Of a stretch of DNA of 47,034 nucleotides, positions 1-9,197 are shown piece after piece. This stretch comes from Seminavis robusta (lineage: Eukaryota; Bacillariophyta; Bacillariophyceae; Naviculales; Naviculaceae): positions 1 to 47,034 of the forward strand of contig CAICTM010000814.1 in NCBI GenBank assembly GCA_903772945.1, read 5' to 3'. The notes under the pieces are model-generated. The model had not been told where the DNA came from, searched no databases, and worked only from the letters and a program-made list of their open reading frames with translations. Position numbers and translations under genes: made by a program. Within the stretch, counting starts at the first letter, position 1, and each line of letters opens with the position of its first letter.

Positions 1-418
1 GGTACACCTGATGGTGCTGACTGTCTTGATCATTTCGATTTCTTCTTTGCCTTGCCTCCCAGCTATGGATTCCAAAGATGATGGAACAAGCAAAGGGGGG
101 GGGGAAATAAATGAGAAGGCAAATGACCTTCATGACTCTCACGGTCTTTTTACAACAAACAGCTTTGCAATCCCCCGTGATGGTGTGTACCGGTATGCAT
201 AGTTACCGGTACTAGTGTGGGCAGCGGGAGCAAAAAAATGGTACTGCTGCTCTAGCTAGCTAGTAGATTGAATCAAAACATTCAATTCGTGGCCTGTGGC
301 CTTAACATAAATCGTAAATTATGTTGGCACCTTAGTGTCCTTCATCACCCAGGGCAGCCATTGTCACCTAGCCACTGGATCACTTCGCATTGACCATAAA
401 TTATGCTAGTGTTCCTCA
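1..418. other. Intergenic, no gene seen
   Basis: No supported gene. A 63-codon open frame near the left edge has no recognisable features and is probably chance. The stretch contains a poly-G run near 96 and a CTAGCTAGCTAG palindrome near 255, typical of spacers in this window. Positions 300-418 are the 3' side of the ankyrin gene on the minus strand. Confidence 0.6.
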
Positions 419-1555
419 TCATGAGACATGAGACCCAGGGCAGTTATTATCACGTAGCCACTGGATCACTTCTAAGTGGCCATAGTCATCAGCAGTTTGA
501 TATGTCTCTTCATTCCATGGACAACCATTTTCATGTAACCACTTCAAAACTTCAAATTGTCCATATTCAGCAGCATGGAGACATGTATCTTCATCCCATG
601 GACACCCATTTTCACGAGCCCACTTCAGAATTTCCAAATCTCCATTTGCAGCAGCAATTTGACATGTCCTTTCATTCCATGGACAACCATTTTCATGTAA
701 CCACTTCAAAACTTCAAATTGTCCATATTCAGCAGCACAGTCACATGTATATTCATTCCATGGACAACCATTTTCATCAGCCCACTTCAGAATTTCCAAA
801 TGTCCATTTTCAGCAGCAATATGACATGTCATTTCATTCCATGGACAGCCATTTTCTCGAGCCCACTTCAGAATTTCCAAATGGCCACCTTCAGCAGCAA
901 ACCGGCATGTCTCTTCATCCCATGGACAACCATTTTCACGAGCCCACTTCAACACTTCCAAATGACCACCTTCAGCAGCATTAGCACAAGTATCTGCATC
1001 CCATGGACAACCATTTTCATGAGCCCACTTCAAAACTTCAAATTGTCCATATTCAGCAGCTTCTTCACATGTCCTATGATTCCATGGACAACCATTCTCT
1101 CTTAACCATTGGAGCATTTCCAAATGTCCATATTCAGCAGCACCGGCACAAGTCTGCTCATCCCATGGGAATCCTTTTTGTTGCGCCCACCGCATGACAG
1201 TAATATTTCCAATTTTGGCAATTGCAGTGCAAACATCAGCATAAGTAGGCGTCTTTTGGTAGGAATCGTCCTTGAGCCAGAATTCTGCACGGGGCTCGTT
1301 ACAGAATGTTTCGCTGTAAAGAGTATCGGTGATTTCAGCACAGCGACTGTCATCATCTGGGTTATCTTCTACATTTCTCGGATTTTTCTTGAGTTCAACT
1401 TTGCAGTACTCTTTGTACAGTTGATTCATCTTCTTGTTGACAGCTCCCACAAAAGCGTACTGTCCAACACCCACACATGATAGAATCTGGCCAATCCAAA
1501 CTTGATTGTCAATCAGCAGAAGAGGAGACTCTGTAGTACCAGTGCTGGTACCCAT
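419..1555 (-). CDS. Ankyrin-repeat protein with F-box-like N-terminus
   Basis: Single-exon 378-residue protein. Residues about 12-50 (IDNQVWIGQILSCVGVGQY, then NKKMNQLY) resemble the short F-box-like leader that often precedes ankyrin repeats in diatoms. From about residue 105 to the end there are eight or more tandem 33-residue units of the form CPWDxxTCxxAAExGHLEVLKWAxENG. Such repeats act as protein-binding scaffolds; the partner is unknown. The start is the ATG at 1555, the first in frame; the protein ends with a partial last repeat. At DNA level the repeats are about 99 bp and very similar, which explains the long spurious plus-strand frames here. Two inverted-repeat structures (1601-1845) lie just upstream. 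A broken copy of the N-terminus lies at 46766-46918. Family is clear; function is inferred only. Confidence 0.85.
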   Translation of the reverse strand: MGTSTGTTESPLLLIDNQVWIGQILSCVGVGQYAFVGAVNKKMNQLYKEYCKVELKKNPRNVEDNPDDDSRCAEITDTLYSETFCNEPRAEFWLKDDSYQKTPTYADVCTAIAKIGNITVMRWAQQKGFPWDEQTCAGAAEYGHLEMLQWLRENGCPWNHRTCEEAAEYGQFEVLKWAHENGCPWDADTCANAAEGGHLEVLKWARENGCPWDEETCRFAAEGGHLEILKWARENGCPWNEMTCHIAAENGHLEILKWADENGCPWNEYTCDCAAEYGQFEVLKWLHENGCPWNERTCQIAAANGDLEILKWARENGCPWDEDTCLHAAEYGQFEVLKWLHENGCPWNEETYQTADDYGHLEVIQWLRDNNCPGSHVS

Positions 1556-1600
1556 GTTAGTATTCGTAGTTCCGTATGGTTATCAGTAGCAGTATGATTA

Positions 1601-1747
1601 GAAACGAACCGTCTACTTAAGGGTCAGGCAGGGACCCGAAGGTCGGAGGTCTGACCGAGGGCTTAAGGGAGGGCGCAAGCCCGACAGCCCGATGGTCAGG
1701 CCGGAGACCGATGGGGCACAGCCGTCCTTAAGTAGCTGGTTCGTTTC
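1601..1747. repeat. 147-bp GC-rich element with inverted terminal repeats
   Basis: The left end (1601-1622) and the right end (1726-1747) are inverted copies of each other over about 22 bp: GAAACGAACC and CTACTTAAGG match exactly, with mismatches between them. The interior is GC-rich and carries CTTAAG again at about 1663 plus repeated GGTCAGG and GGTCGGAGG-like words that could fold further. No open frame. A small non-autonomous transposon-like element or a strong hairpin are both possible. Confidence 0.6.
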
Positions 1748-1751
1748 GAAT

Positions 1752-1845
1752 GGAACGATAACGGCTGGTTTTGTATTTAACGGTCGGTCTGTGTAGGGCT
1801 GTGTAAAACACTACTGTACCAATACAAAACCTGCCGGTTCGTTCC
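1752..1845. repeat. Second inverted repeat (stem of about 25 bp)
   Basis: Left arm 1752-1777 (starts GGAACGATAACGG, ends GGTTTTGTATT) matches the reverse complement of 1821-1845 with few mismatches and one gap. The loop is about 43 bp. It starts 4 bp after the first inverted repeat, and both begin with a similar AACGA word, so the two may be related. Confidence 0.6.
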
Positions 1846-1920
1846 AGTGTAGTTGGACTGAGACTCAACTCAAGTCAATACTCGTGGTTGTGGCAACGTT
1901 CGTTGGGCTACTGTACTGGC

Positions 1921-1957
1921 TAGATAGATAGTAGATAGATAGATAGATAGATAGATG
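1921..1957. repeat. (TAGA)n microsatellite
   Basis: A run of TAGA/GATA tetranucleotides interrupted once near 1931. Simple-sequence repeat in noncoding DNA. Confidence 0.9.
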
Positions 1958-2358
1958 GACGTATGGAAATAGAGTGTTTTGGAAGTACATGTACATGTAT
2001 GAAGAAAGTCTTGTGTTTTGAGGATGAAACTATGGGGCGCAAGTTTGTTGTCACGGTTGCCCTGGCTGTTGAAGCTCCGGCCGAGCCTGTCAGTTACCGG
2101 TAGGGTACCAGCCGTGTCGAAAACTCACTTTATGACAGCTCTAGCCGCTTATTTGTCTTGTAACGGTCCCATTCAATCCACTCCCTTTCCTTCGCACTCA
2201 CAACACGGCAACTCGGAACACGGCACAGAAGCAGAACCATCACCAAGCAACACGGTGAAAGATTGAGTTGATTGGAGTGTCGTTCGTGTTGTTGTTGTTG
2301 TTTTTCAATTAATTGTTCGTCTAGCTAGCTATTAGCTAGCTTTAGTTTTGCTTTGACC

Positions 2359-4794
2359 ATGTCGGCTGGACAAGGCAATAATACAGAAGCGTCTCAGTTG
2401 CATCGTCGTTTGTTTTATGCGAAATGGGAGGAGAGCAGTCAGCAGCCAGAAGGCAACAACAATAACAACGACAATGAGCCAGCAGCTCCAGTACCGGAAA
2501 ACCCGAATAGTGTGATTATGTTGTTTGATTCGCCGACACACTGGCACGATGGTGAGTATGAGAGAGCCACACAAGATCAACAAGGAGGCGCTGCTGCTAA
2601 TGCGAATAATGACAATGATGAGGACGCCGAACAGCAAATTCTGGCCATGGAGCGGACGATGGAAGCCATGTCGCGTCGGTACATGGACAATGTGGTGAAT
2701 CAGATGCGAGGCAATAATAATGAAGACGAAGAGGAGCGTCCAGCGCGCATCATGATTGGAGGATTGGGCGGTGGTGCCATGCTTATGGGAGGAGGAGGAC
2801 CACCCTTTGATTTCGCACGAAACATGGCGCGGCGGCGAAATGCCGTCGTTGATCGTCCACCTAACAATGTCGCAGCACAGCCAGCTCCTCCTCCGCGACC
2901 CAACAACAATGAGGAACCTCCGCGTCCAGACGCTCCTCCTGCCGACAATGCCAACCAAGGCGGTGCTGCTGCCGCGCAAGGCATTGGACGAGCGCTCGGA
3001 GACTTGATGCGGCGTGCCCTAAGAGGAATGGGCGGCGGAAGGAACAACAACCAGCGTCCTCCGCGCCGTCGTCCTCGCGAAGAAGCAGCTGGGAATGACG
3101 AACGACCACGACGTCGTCCTCGTCGTCAAGCACGCGAACCACCCGCTGCGGCAATGATGGTCGAAGTCCGCATGGTACAAGGACCCGACGGAAGACTCGT
3201 TCCCATCATGCCAAACAATAATAATAACAATCCTCTCATGAATGCCATGATGATAGGAGGACCACCACCACCAGGAGGAGACAACAACAACAACAATGGT
3301 GCACAGCCAAATGGAAATAATGCCGACAACAACAATAACAACGGACCGGACCCATTTCACAACATGATTGCCGACGCCCTCAATCAAGCTCTAGGACAGA
3401 TCCACGGTGGACCCCCTGCTCCGCCTCCACAACAAGGAGCCAATCAAAACAATAACAACAACAATGAGGATCCTCCTCAGCAAGGAGAAAATCAAAACAA
3501 CAATGATGAGGCTCCTCCCCAGCCGAATCAAAACGAGGACAATGGCAACGACGACAACAACAACAATAATAATGACCCGGCTCAGGGAGCAGCAAACCAA
3601 CCGCCACCAGCAGGAGCCAACAATAATAATCCACACCAGGCCATTGGAGAGGCCATTGCACAAGCGATTCGTCAAGCCATGATGGGAGCGCCAGCAAATA
3701 ACAACAACAACGCTGCCGCCGCAAACAACAACAACAATAACGCTGCCCCAAACAACAACAATAATGGTCCTCCGCGACCGTTCATGCCACGACCATTTCG
3801 TGTCAATGTCAATTTGCGAAACGCAAACGACAATAACAACGCTGCCGGCGCAAACAACAACAATGACAACCAGGGGCCTGCACGGGTCGGGTTTGGCGCC
3901 ATTCCCATGCCCATTTTCGATTTTGGACAAGTCGTAAACCAGCAACAGACCCATCCCAAGTGGACATTGGACCAATTGCGCCAGACGTTGGAACAAAGAC
4001 ATGAAACAGCCACGACGTTGCATTTGGATGTCATGGAAGGTTCGTGGGATGCCATGACACTGGAAGACTGGAAACAGACCTGCACCATGCTTTCGGCGGC
4101 ACTCCCCAATGTCACAAAAATCCAAGTCACTTACGTCGAACACTTGAAGGATGCCAAATGGGCCATGTTGTTGTCGCACTTTCCCAACATTACCAGTCTC
4201 AAGTTCAAACACATTGGACCCATGCCACTCACATTTCGGCAAATTGGACACTTGAAGCGCTTGGATCAGTTGTCGTTGCAAGACGATACGTACGCCAGAT
4301 CCTCCAGTCGAGGATTGTGTCCCGTGGCGTCGATTGCGCTGGCAAAGGCACTGCTCAAACTCAAGTCGCTGTCCCACTTGACGATGAAACATCTCATTAT
4401 GCAGGATCCCCGTGCGTGCTGGATTCCTCTGCTGAAGTCGATTCGGAAAATGCCTACCCTCGCACAGATCCAAGTCAATGGTGGCTGGCAGCAGCGGCCC
4501 GCTGGAAATCGTCCGGGAGCTCCACTCATTTGTCATCGTATCAATTTGAGTGCTTCCAACTTGGAAAAAATGCAGTATGGACCCCGTATTTGTGCGGCCC
4601 GCAAAGAACATTTAGCCAGTGACGAACCGACCATGATCAATTGGATTGATGCCCTGGCATCCGTCAACGACCGATTTGACTGCGTGCACTACTTTTTGAC
4701 CCAAATGGATCCCAGCGATCTATCCCGCGCGGGGTTGGAAGGGGCAGTCGCGAAAGAAGCACGAACTGTCGTCGAGATTGAGCCAGTGGATTGA
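2359..4794 (+). CDS. Asn-rich low-complexity protein with LRR-like C-terminus
   Basis: Single-exon protein of 811 residues from ATG 2359 (MSAGQGNN); a frame extension to 2353 would need a TTG start. Residues 1 to about 525 are low complexity: many poly-Asn runs of 3-6 residues encoded by mixed AAC/AAT codons, with Gly, Pro, Gln and Arg-rich patches. These include a basic stretch at about 235-265 (PRRRP, RRRPRRQ) that could bind nucleic acid or act as a nuclear signal. Residues about 530-811 are normal globular sequence with leucine-rich-repeat-like periodicity (TTLHLDV, LPNVTKIQVTYV, FPNITSLKFKHI, LKRLDQLSL, LKSLSHLTMKHL), ending acidic. No signal peptide or membrane segment. The Asn-rich part looks disordered and prion-like; the C-terminal part is probably a binding domain. 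No specific function can be assigned. Confidence 0.8.
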   Translation: MSAGQGNNTEASQLHRRLFYAKWEESSQQPEGNNNNNDNEPAAPVPENPNSVIMLFDSPTHWHDGEYERATQDQQGGAAANANNDNDEDAEQQILAMERTMEAMSRRYMDNVVNQMRGNNNEDEEERPARIMIGGLGGGAMLMGGGGPPFDFARNMARRRNAVVDRPPNNVAAQPAPPPRPNNNEEPPRPDAPPADNANQGGAAAAQGIGRALGDLMRRALRGMGGGRNNNQRPPRRRPREEAAGNDERPRRRPRRQAREPPAAAMMVEVRMVQGPDGRLVPIMPNNNNNNPLMNAMMIGGPPPPGGDNNNNNGAQPNGNNADNNNNNGPDPFHNMIADALNQALGQIHGGPPAPPPQQGANQNNNNNNEDPPQQGENQNNNDEAPPQPNQNEDNGNDDNNNNNNDPAQGAANQPPPAGANNNNPHQAIGEAIAQAIRQAMMGAPANNNNNAAAANNNNNNAAPNNNNNGPPRPFMPRPFRVNVNLRNANDNNNAAGANNNNDNQGPARVGFGAIPMPIFDFGQVVNQQQTHPKWTLDQLRQTLEQRHETATTLHLDVMEGSWDAMTLEDWKQTCTMLSAALPNVTKIQVTYVEHLKDAKWAMLLSHFPNITSLKFKHIGPMPLTFRQIGHLKRLDQLSLQDDTYARSSSRGLCPVASIALAKALLKLKSLSHLTMKHLIMQDPRACWIPLLKSIRKMPTLAQIQVNGGWQQRPAGNRPGAPLICHRINLSASNLEKMQYGPRICAARKEHLASDEPTMINWIDALASVNDRFDCVHYFLTQMDPSDLSRAGLEGAVAKEARTVVEIEPVD

Positions 4795-5057
4795 TTAGGC
4801 AGGCCAACGCAAAACACACACACACAAGACAAATCACATCACATCATTACGCCGACAAGCTATACCATCGTGTCGGATCGGGGGAATATATCTTTCTTTA
4901 TTCAGGCAATTTTCCATCATTTTGGAGTTTATGTACAAGTACTGCTATGCTAGACGCTATTCAAAGACGACCGCGATACAATGCAATACACAAAATAACG
5001 TAACTAACCCAATTTTGGATCTTGGCTACCTAGAGAAAGACGTTGCAAAGAGTCTAG

Positions 5058-6161
5058 CTAGATGGCTCGACCAGTAGTTTTCTTGACAATCTCTCCCACC
5101 TCTGGAAAATCGAACAGATCGTGGTCTCCATCCTCTACGGTATAGAATTCCACTTGATCCTTGGTGGAGAATAGTGTTTCGTAGTTGCGACTTGTGCTCT
5201 CGGGCAAAAAGTCCTTGGCTCCGTGGACAATGGAGACTGGAAATGTCGTTCCGGAGAAGCGTTCTTTCAGGTCTGGAATCCAGTTGTGCTCCATCCCCAT
5301 TGACAAGAACGTAGCGTAACAGGCAAATCCTCCAATGAGTTTTGGATCCACTGGCTCCTTTTCGTTACTGGTGTCGACGGCACGATAGTAATGCTTTGCA
5401 AAACCGGCTTGTCTCAATGCCAATGTCTCGTCGGTTTCTTTGGGAAGCGATCCAAAGTCCATGTACACCTTCATGAAATCTTCAAACTCTTGGACATGTT
5501 CTTGATTTCCCCGCTCCTTTAGTTTGTCCTTGACCATGGAAAATAAATCCCCGTCTTTGGAAGGTAACTCCAATACTGCCGCGGGTACCAACAACGTCAA
5601 GGATCGCACATGTTCGGGGAATTCCGCCGCGTACAAGGTCGCCAATAAGCCACCAAAAGAGTGCCCCACGAGATCCATTTTCTCCACTCCGAGCCGCCGT
5701 CGAACGCGTTCCACATCCCCCACTTGCGCGCCAATTCCCAAATCTTGTTCGATAATCTTGATTCCAGGCCACATGCCCGGGGATGGAAATTTGCGGTGAA
5801 TACGTGTGGAGTGTCCACATCCCCGGGCGTGATACAAGTACAGATTTGCTAGGTCAGAATCAGAGGCAATCTTCCAGGGTTGACTGGGAGCAATGGCAGG
5901 ACCACCATGAATGGCCAAAATGGGTGAATGATTACTACTAGCATTGAGTGGAGGAAAGAAAAATAGTTCCACATTGTTGGGCATCATCCATTTATTGTCC
6001 TTGCTGGTCTTGTTGGTGTCATGGAGAGAAGCATCGTCAAAACCATCATTCTTGGCAGCCTCGTCTCGAACCATTCCGGGCTTGTAAGGTGCTTGTCGAA
6101 ACTTTCTGTAGCACCAATACAGGAGCGAAGTAAATGCGAAGATTCCCAGTGCGTAGTACAT
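5058..6161 (-). CDS. Membrane-anchored alpha/beta hydrolase, proline iminopeptidase-like (S33)
   Basis: A 367-residue alpha/beta hydrolase. Residues 3-17 (YALGIFAFTSLLYWC) form an N-terminal membrane anchor followed by basic residues. HGGP at 85-88 is the oxyanion-hole motif of the proline iminopeptidase group, ARGCGHST at 112-119 corresponds to its RGxGxS region, and GHSFG at 166-170 is the nucleophile elbow with Ser168. Asp317 (VHGAKDF) and His347 (DGDHDLF) complete a plausible triad, so the enzyme looks active. The frame is open 85 codons further upstream, but that DNA holds GACTT repeats and a TACCGGTA palindrome typical of noncoding sequence, so I choose the ATG at 6161. Substrate is unknown: S33 members cleave N-terminal proline but many relatives are esterases. 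It diverges from the succinyl-CoA synthetase gene. Confidence 0.85.
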   Translation of the reverse strand: MYYALGIFAFTSLLYWCYRKFRQAPYKPGMVRDEAAKNDGFDDASLHDTNKTSKDNKWMMPNNVELFFFPPLNASSNHSPILAIHGGPAIAPSQPWKIASDSDLANLYLYHARGCGHSTRIHRKFPSPGMWPGIKIIEQDLGIGAQVGDVERVRRRLGVEKMDLVGHSFGGLLATLYAAEFPEHVRSLTLLVPAAVLELPSKDGDLFSMVKDKLKERGNQEHVQEFEDFMKVYMDFGSLPKETDETLALRQAGFAKHYYRAVDTSNEKEPVDPKLIGGFACYATFLSMGMEHNWIPDLKERFSGTTFPVSIVHGAKDFLPESTSRNYETLFSTKDQVEFYTVEDGDHDLFDFPEVGEIVKKTTGRAI

Positions 6162-6565
6162 CTTTGACTTGACTTGACTTGACTTGAATCTACCGGTAGC
6201 TGGTGGTATGTATTGATTTTTCGATAGCAGGAAATAGTGGGTGCTTTGGCTTTGCTCAAGAGGATGGAGGTGATGTGGGAGTTCTTGGACTTTCTTTCGT
6301 TCCCTCGAGCAAAGTTCGTCGACGGATCCAAGATCCAACCGATTCTGGATACAAAGATACCACGACTCAATGTCGGAAACCTTAACCTTCAAAACACTCC
6401 CCCGGAAAAGATCCAACTCCGCCCATCACCTCAGTTTTCTCATTCTCAAGGACCCAGCCACCAGTCAGCGCCACCAACAAAGAAGTGGACTTCTGTGGCG
6501 TGCTATCATATTGCTGACCTCAACCTCTGGCTACCGGTAGCAAGCAATTCAAGAGAAGAAGGAAG
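6162..6565. promoter_or_regulatory. Divergent promoter region, hydrolase / succinyl-CoA synthetase
   Basis: The 404 bp between the two start codons must carry the promoters of both genes. Visible: a triple GACTT direct repeat (about 6166-6184), TACCGGTA palindromes near 6192 and 6533, and no clear TATA box. The region is open in several frames but shows no domain. Confidence 0.4.
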
Positions 6566-8083
6566 ATGTTTGGAAGAAGGCTCCTTATTCCAAGACATCA
6601 TTATGATCGGCTTGGTATATTATTTCGAGCTCTTCATGTCCATGAGTACATTTCTTTGGAACTCATGAAAACCAACGGCATCAAAACACCCGAATGCAAA
6701 GTGGCATCCACTCCAGAAGAAGCCGAAAATATCTTTCTCAATCATCTCAATAAGCGTAAGTTAGTGGGTCCAAAGTTTATCACAAGGCATGAGGTAACAT
6801 TTATTTTATGTTTTCCTTGCTCAATTGTTTCTAAATTTGCACCATATTATTATCACAGCCGGGACAAAGAAGCTCAAGGACGTTGTGATCAAGGCGCAAG
6901 TGTTGAGTGGAGGTCGCAAAGCAGGTCGATTTCAAAATGGATTTCGGGGTGGTATCCATATGGTGACCAAACCGGGTAAAGCACGACAATATGCCGAACA
7001 AATGCTGGGACAGAAACTCGTCACGCAACAGGCACCCCAGGGGCTGCTTTGCAACCGCGTCTTGTTGATGGAACGCATGTACCTGAGACGAGAAATGTAT
7101 CTCAGTATTGTCATGGACCCAAAGAGTCAGGGACCCGTCATCATGGCATGCCCCCAGGGAGGTACATCCATCGAACAAGTAGCCAAAGATACCCCGGAAC
7201 TCCTATTGACCGAATCGATTGATATTAGGAAAGGACTCTTGCCAGAAGAACAATGCGAGCGAATGGCCCGACATTTGGGATATGAAACGGGCACGGAAGG
7301 ATTCCAACAGGCCGTCGCCGTCATGCAAAATCTCTACTCCATCTTTATCCGCTGCGACACCACGCAAATTGAAGTCAATCCACTGGCAGAGACTCCGGAG
7401 GGTGACATTGTCGTGTGCGATGCCAAAGTAACCTTCGACGACAATGCTGCATATCGACAATCCTCCATATTTGAACGAAGAGATACCAGTCAAGAGGATC
7501 CTCGGGAGGCGGAAGCAGCTGAGCATGGTTTGAATTATGTAGGCTTGGAAGGAAACATTGGATGCATGGTCAATGGAGGTGAGTAAAAAGTTTTTCTTCC
7601 ACTGCATGATTGGGCAAAATGCGAGCGGCAGTATTCTCACAGCCACACAAATATATCACAGCTGGACTGGCCATGGCAACGTTGGATACCATCAAGCTCA
7701 AGGGAGGTAACCCAGCCAATTTCCTGGACGTGGGTGGAGGAGCCAGTGAAACCCAAATTCTCAAGGCGTTTGAGATTTTAAGTGGTGATCCCAGTGTCAA
7801 AGCAATACTTGTCAACATTTTTGGTGGTATCATGCGATGCGATGTGATTGCCACTGGGATCATACAAACAGCACAAGAACTTGGAATACAAAAGCCCATC
7901 ATCATTCGATTGCAAGGCACCAATGTAAACGAGGCAAGGACACTGATTGAGGGGTGCGGCTTCAAAATGATACTGGCCAATGATATAGAGGATGCCGCAA
8001 CAAAGGCAGTGGGAATCGCAGAGATTGCCGTACAAGCAGAGAAGATAAAGGTGGGAGTGAAGTTCGATGGATTGGACTTGTAG
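6566..8083 (+). CDS. Succinyl-CoA synthetase (succinate-CoA ligase) beta subunit, mitochondrial
   Basis: Three exons: 6566-6755, 6859-7578, 7662-8083, giving 443 residues. Introns of 103 and 83 bp have GTAAGT and GTGAGT donors and CACAG acceptors, and the joins restore the family sequence (KAQVLSGGR after the first, MVNGAGLAMATLD across the second). Residues 1-22 are Arg-rich without acids, a likely mitochondrial presequence. RALHVHEYISLEL begins the ATP-grasp domain; KAQVLSGGR and EVNPLAE are nucleotide and metal-binding segments; FLDVGGGA, NIFGGIMRCD and the C-terminal half form the CoA-ligase domain. With the alpha subunit it makes ATP or GTP from succinyl-CoA in the TCA cycle. ADP versus GDP specificity cannot be told. 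Length fits the family; no disruption seen. Confidence 0.95.
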
Positions 8084-8167
8084 TAAAGAAGAATTAGAAT
8101 TTACATGGGTTGCATACGAGGAGGTTTCCTTGTTTTATGTAGAAGTTTCAAGGCCGGCCCGAGTCTG

Positions 8168-9197
8168 TCATTGCAGACTTGTGTCACCTTGACAACTCGA
8201 TGTATCCGAAAAGGAACCAATAGATCTACTTTCATTCATGAGTGACAATCTGCGTGCCGTAGCATCGATGGAAGATGCACAACCGCTGTTGCTCCCTTGA
8301 CTTGGGTTTCGGACAACCATGCTTTGGCTGGTGTTCCCCGCTGCAGTAGAGCGACAGTTTTTCTCCTTGTGGACGGGAAATCTAGGTGGCAATGGAGGCT
8401 GGCATTCGTGGACTCCTTTCTGAAGGGGGGCAAGATGATCTCGCCGAGATTGTAAGGTGCTGGGGCTGTTTGTTTCCTTTGATGGATTTGCGTTCATGAC
8501 CACCGGTACAGGTGTATGCCTCTGCACATGGAGCTTTTCCATCGGATTGCGGTCACGGCAAGCTGGGACTGAGTCTGATGCTGCCTTAGCAATTGCTGAA
8601 TCTCCTCTTCTTTGAGATTTTGCTGCTTCAATTAGTCAATTTCCTGCTCGACCTGCCGAATTCTCTCAGCTTGAGCCTGCTCATGCGCCAAAGCTATGAT
8701 TGCATCAACATATGATGAATGCTTGACCAAGGGATGTGAGGGGGCCTGACGCAACGTTTGCAAACCTGGAGATGATGGATCCGAGTTCGAACTTGCAAAT
8801 GTATGAGCTGGGAGGATTGGTTTAGTCCTTCGTTCGCGAAGGGTTTGAGAAACCTTTTTAAAGGCAGCTTTCCACCCGATATCATGCCACAGAGAGTTGT
8901 CCGAGAGAGGATCTGTTTTGATCAAAATCTACCATGGGGTTTTGGCGGAGCCAAAATAGGACGATAGCTGATGCCAGCTTGGCCTTCTCCTGCTTTCCTC
9001 CAGCCTGGTCGTAGATCGGCTTGAAACTCTCAACGAGTGTGCGAAACCTCAGGTTTCCTGGATGTGCCATGGCATGGCCACCTGTAGTGGGAAAAATAAG
9101 AGCCACAAAGTTGAGAATGCATCATCAGTAGTGTTGGCGCCCACAATAACTATTGGAACGCACCTCGGCCGCAAAGACAATCATGCAATCCAATCAT
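8168..9197 (-). pseudogene. Decayed HPGN/WHDIG-domain (DUF6824-type) gene
   Basis: On the minus strand a plausible first exon (ATG 9197, ending at 9164 in CLCGRG) joins through an 82-bp intron (GTGCGT...CTACAG) to 9081, giving CLCGRGGHAMAHPGNLRFR, the start of a domain very common in diatom proteins (DUF6824 as I remember it). The frame continues to PMVDF, then a one-base shift at about 8921-8928 is needed to reach IKTDPLSDNSLWHDIG and KVSQTLRER. A coiled-coil stretch ends at an in-frame TAA (8632-8634) after VEQEID, and the same frame resumes with LKQQNLKEEEIQQLL. A further shift leads to the last open part (8168-8542), whose RRLSLMNESRSIGSFSD looks like coding sequence. Three lesions argue for a pseudogene rather than sequencing error, though the first lies next to a four-base homopolymer. 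Living relatives are of unknown, possibly nuclear, function. Confidence 0.65.

Larger units (their letters stand above)
1556..2358. other. Shared upstream region of ankyrin and Asn-rich genes
   Basis: This 800-bp divergent spacer separates the ankyrin gene (-) from the Asn-rich gene (+). It holds two inverted-repeat structures (1601-1747, 1752-1845), a GATA-type microsatellite (1921-1957) and CTAGCTAG palindromes at about 2322-2342 just before the second start codon. An open frame from ATG 2024 to 2266 has no recognisable domain and I do not call it a gene. Promoters for both genes must lie here, but I see no clear TATA box. Confidence 0.5.

Noticed and set aside
403..984. 193-codon plus-strand frame rich in His, Ser and Phe repeats
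   Set aside because: It is the antisense shadow of the ankyrin repeats on the minus strand; its periodicity equals the 99-bp unit.
2024..2266. 80-codon ORF upstream of the Asn-rich gene
   Set aside because: No recognisable feature, lies in the probable leader, and ordinary length for chance.
2353..2358. Extension of the Asn-rich protein by two residues
   Set aside because: Would need a TTG start; the ATG at 2359 is the normal choice. Same reasoning for GTG-started extensions at 23100 and 28695.
6162..6416. 85-codon N-terminal extension of the S33 hydrolase
   Set aside because: The DNA has simple GACTT repeats and a TACCGGTA palindrome, and the downstream ATG begins with a good membrane anchor.
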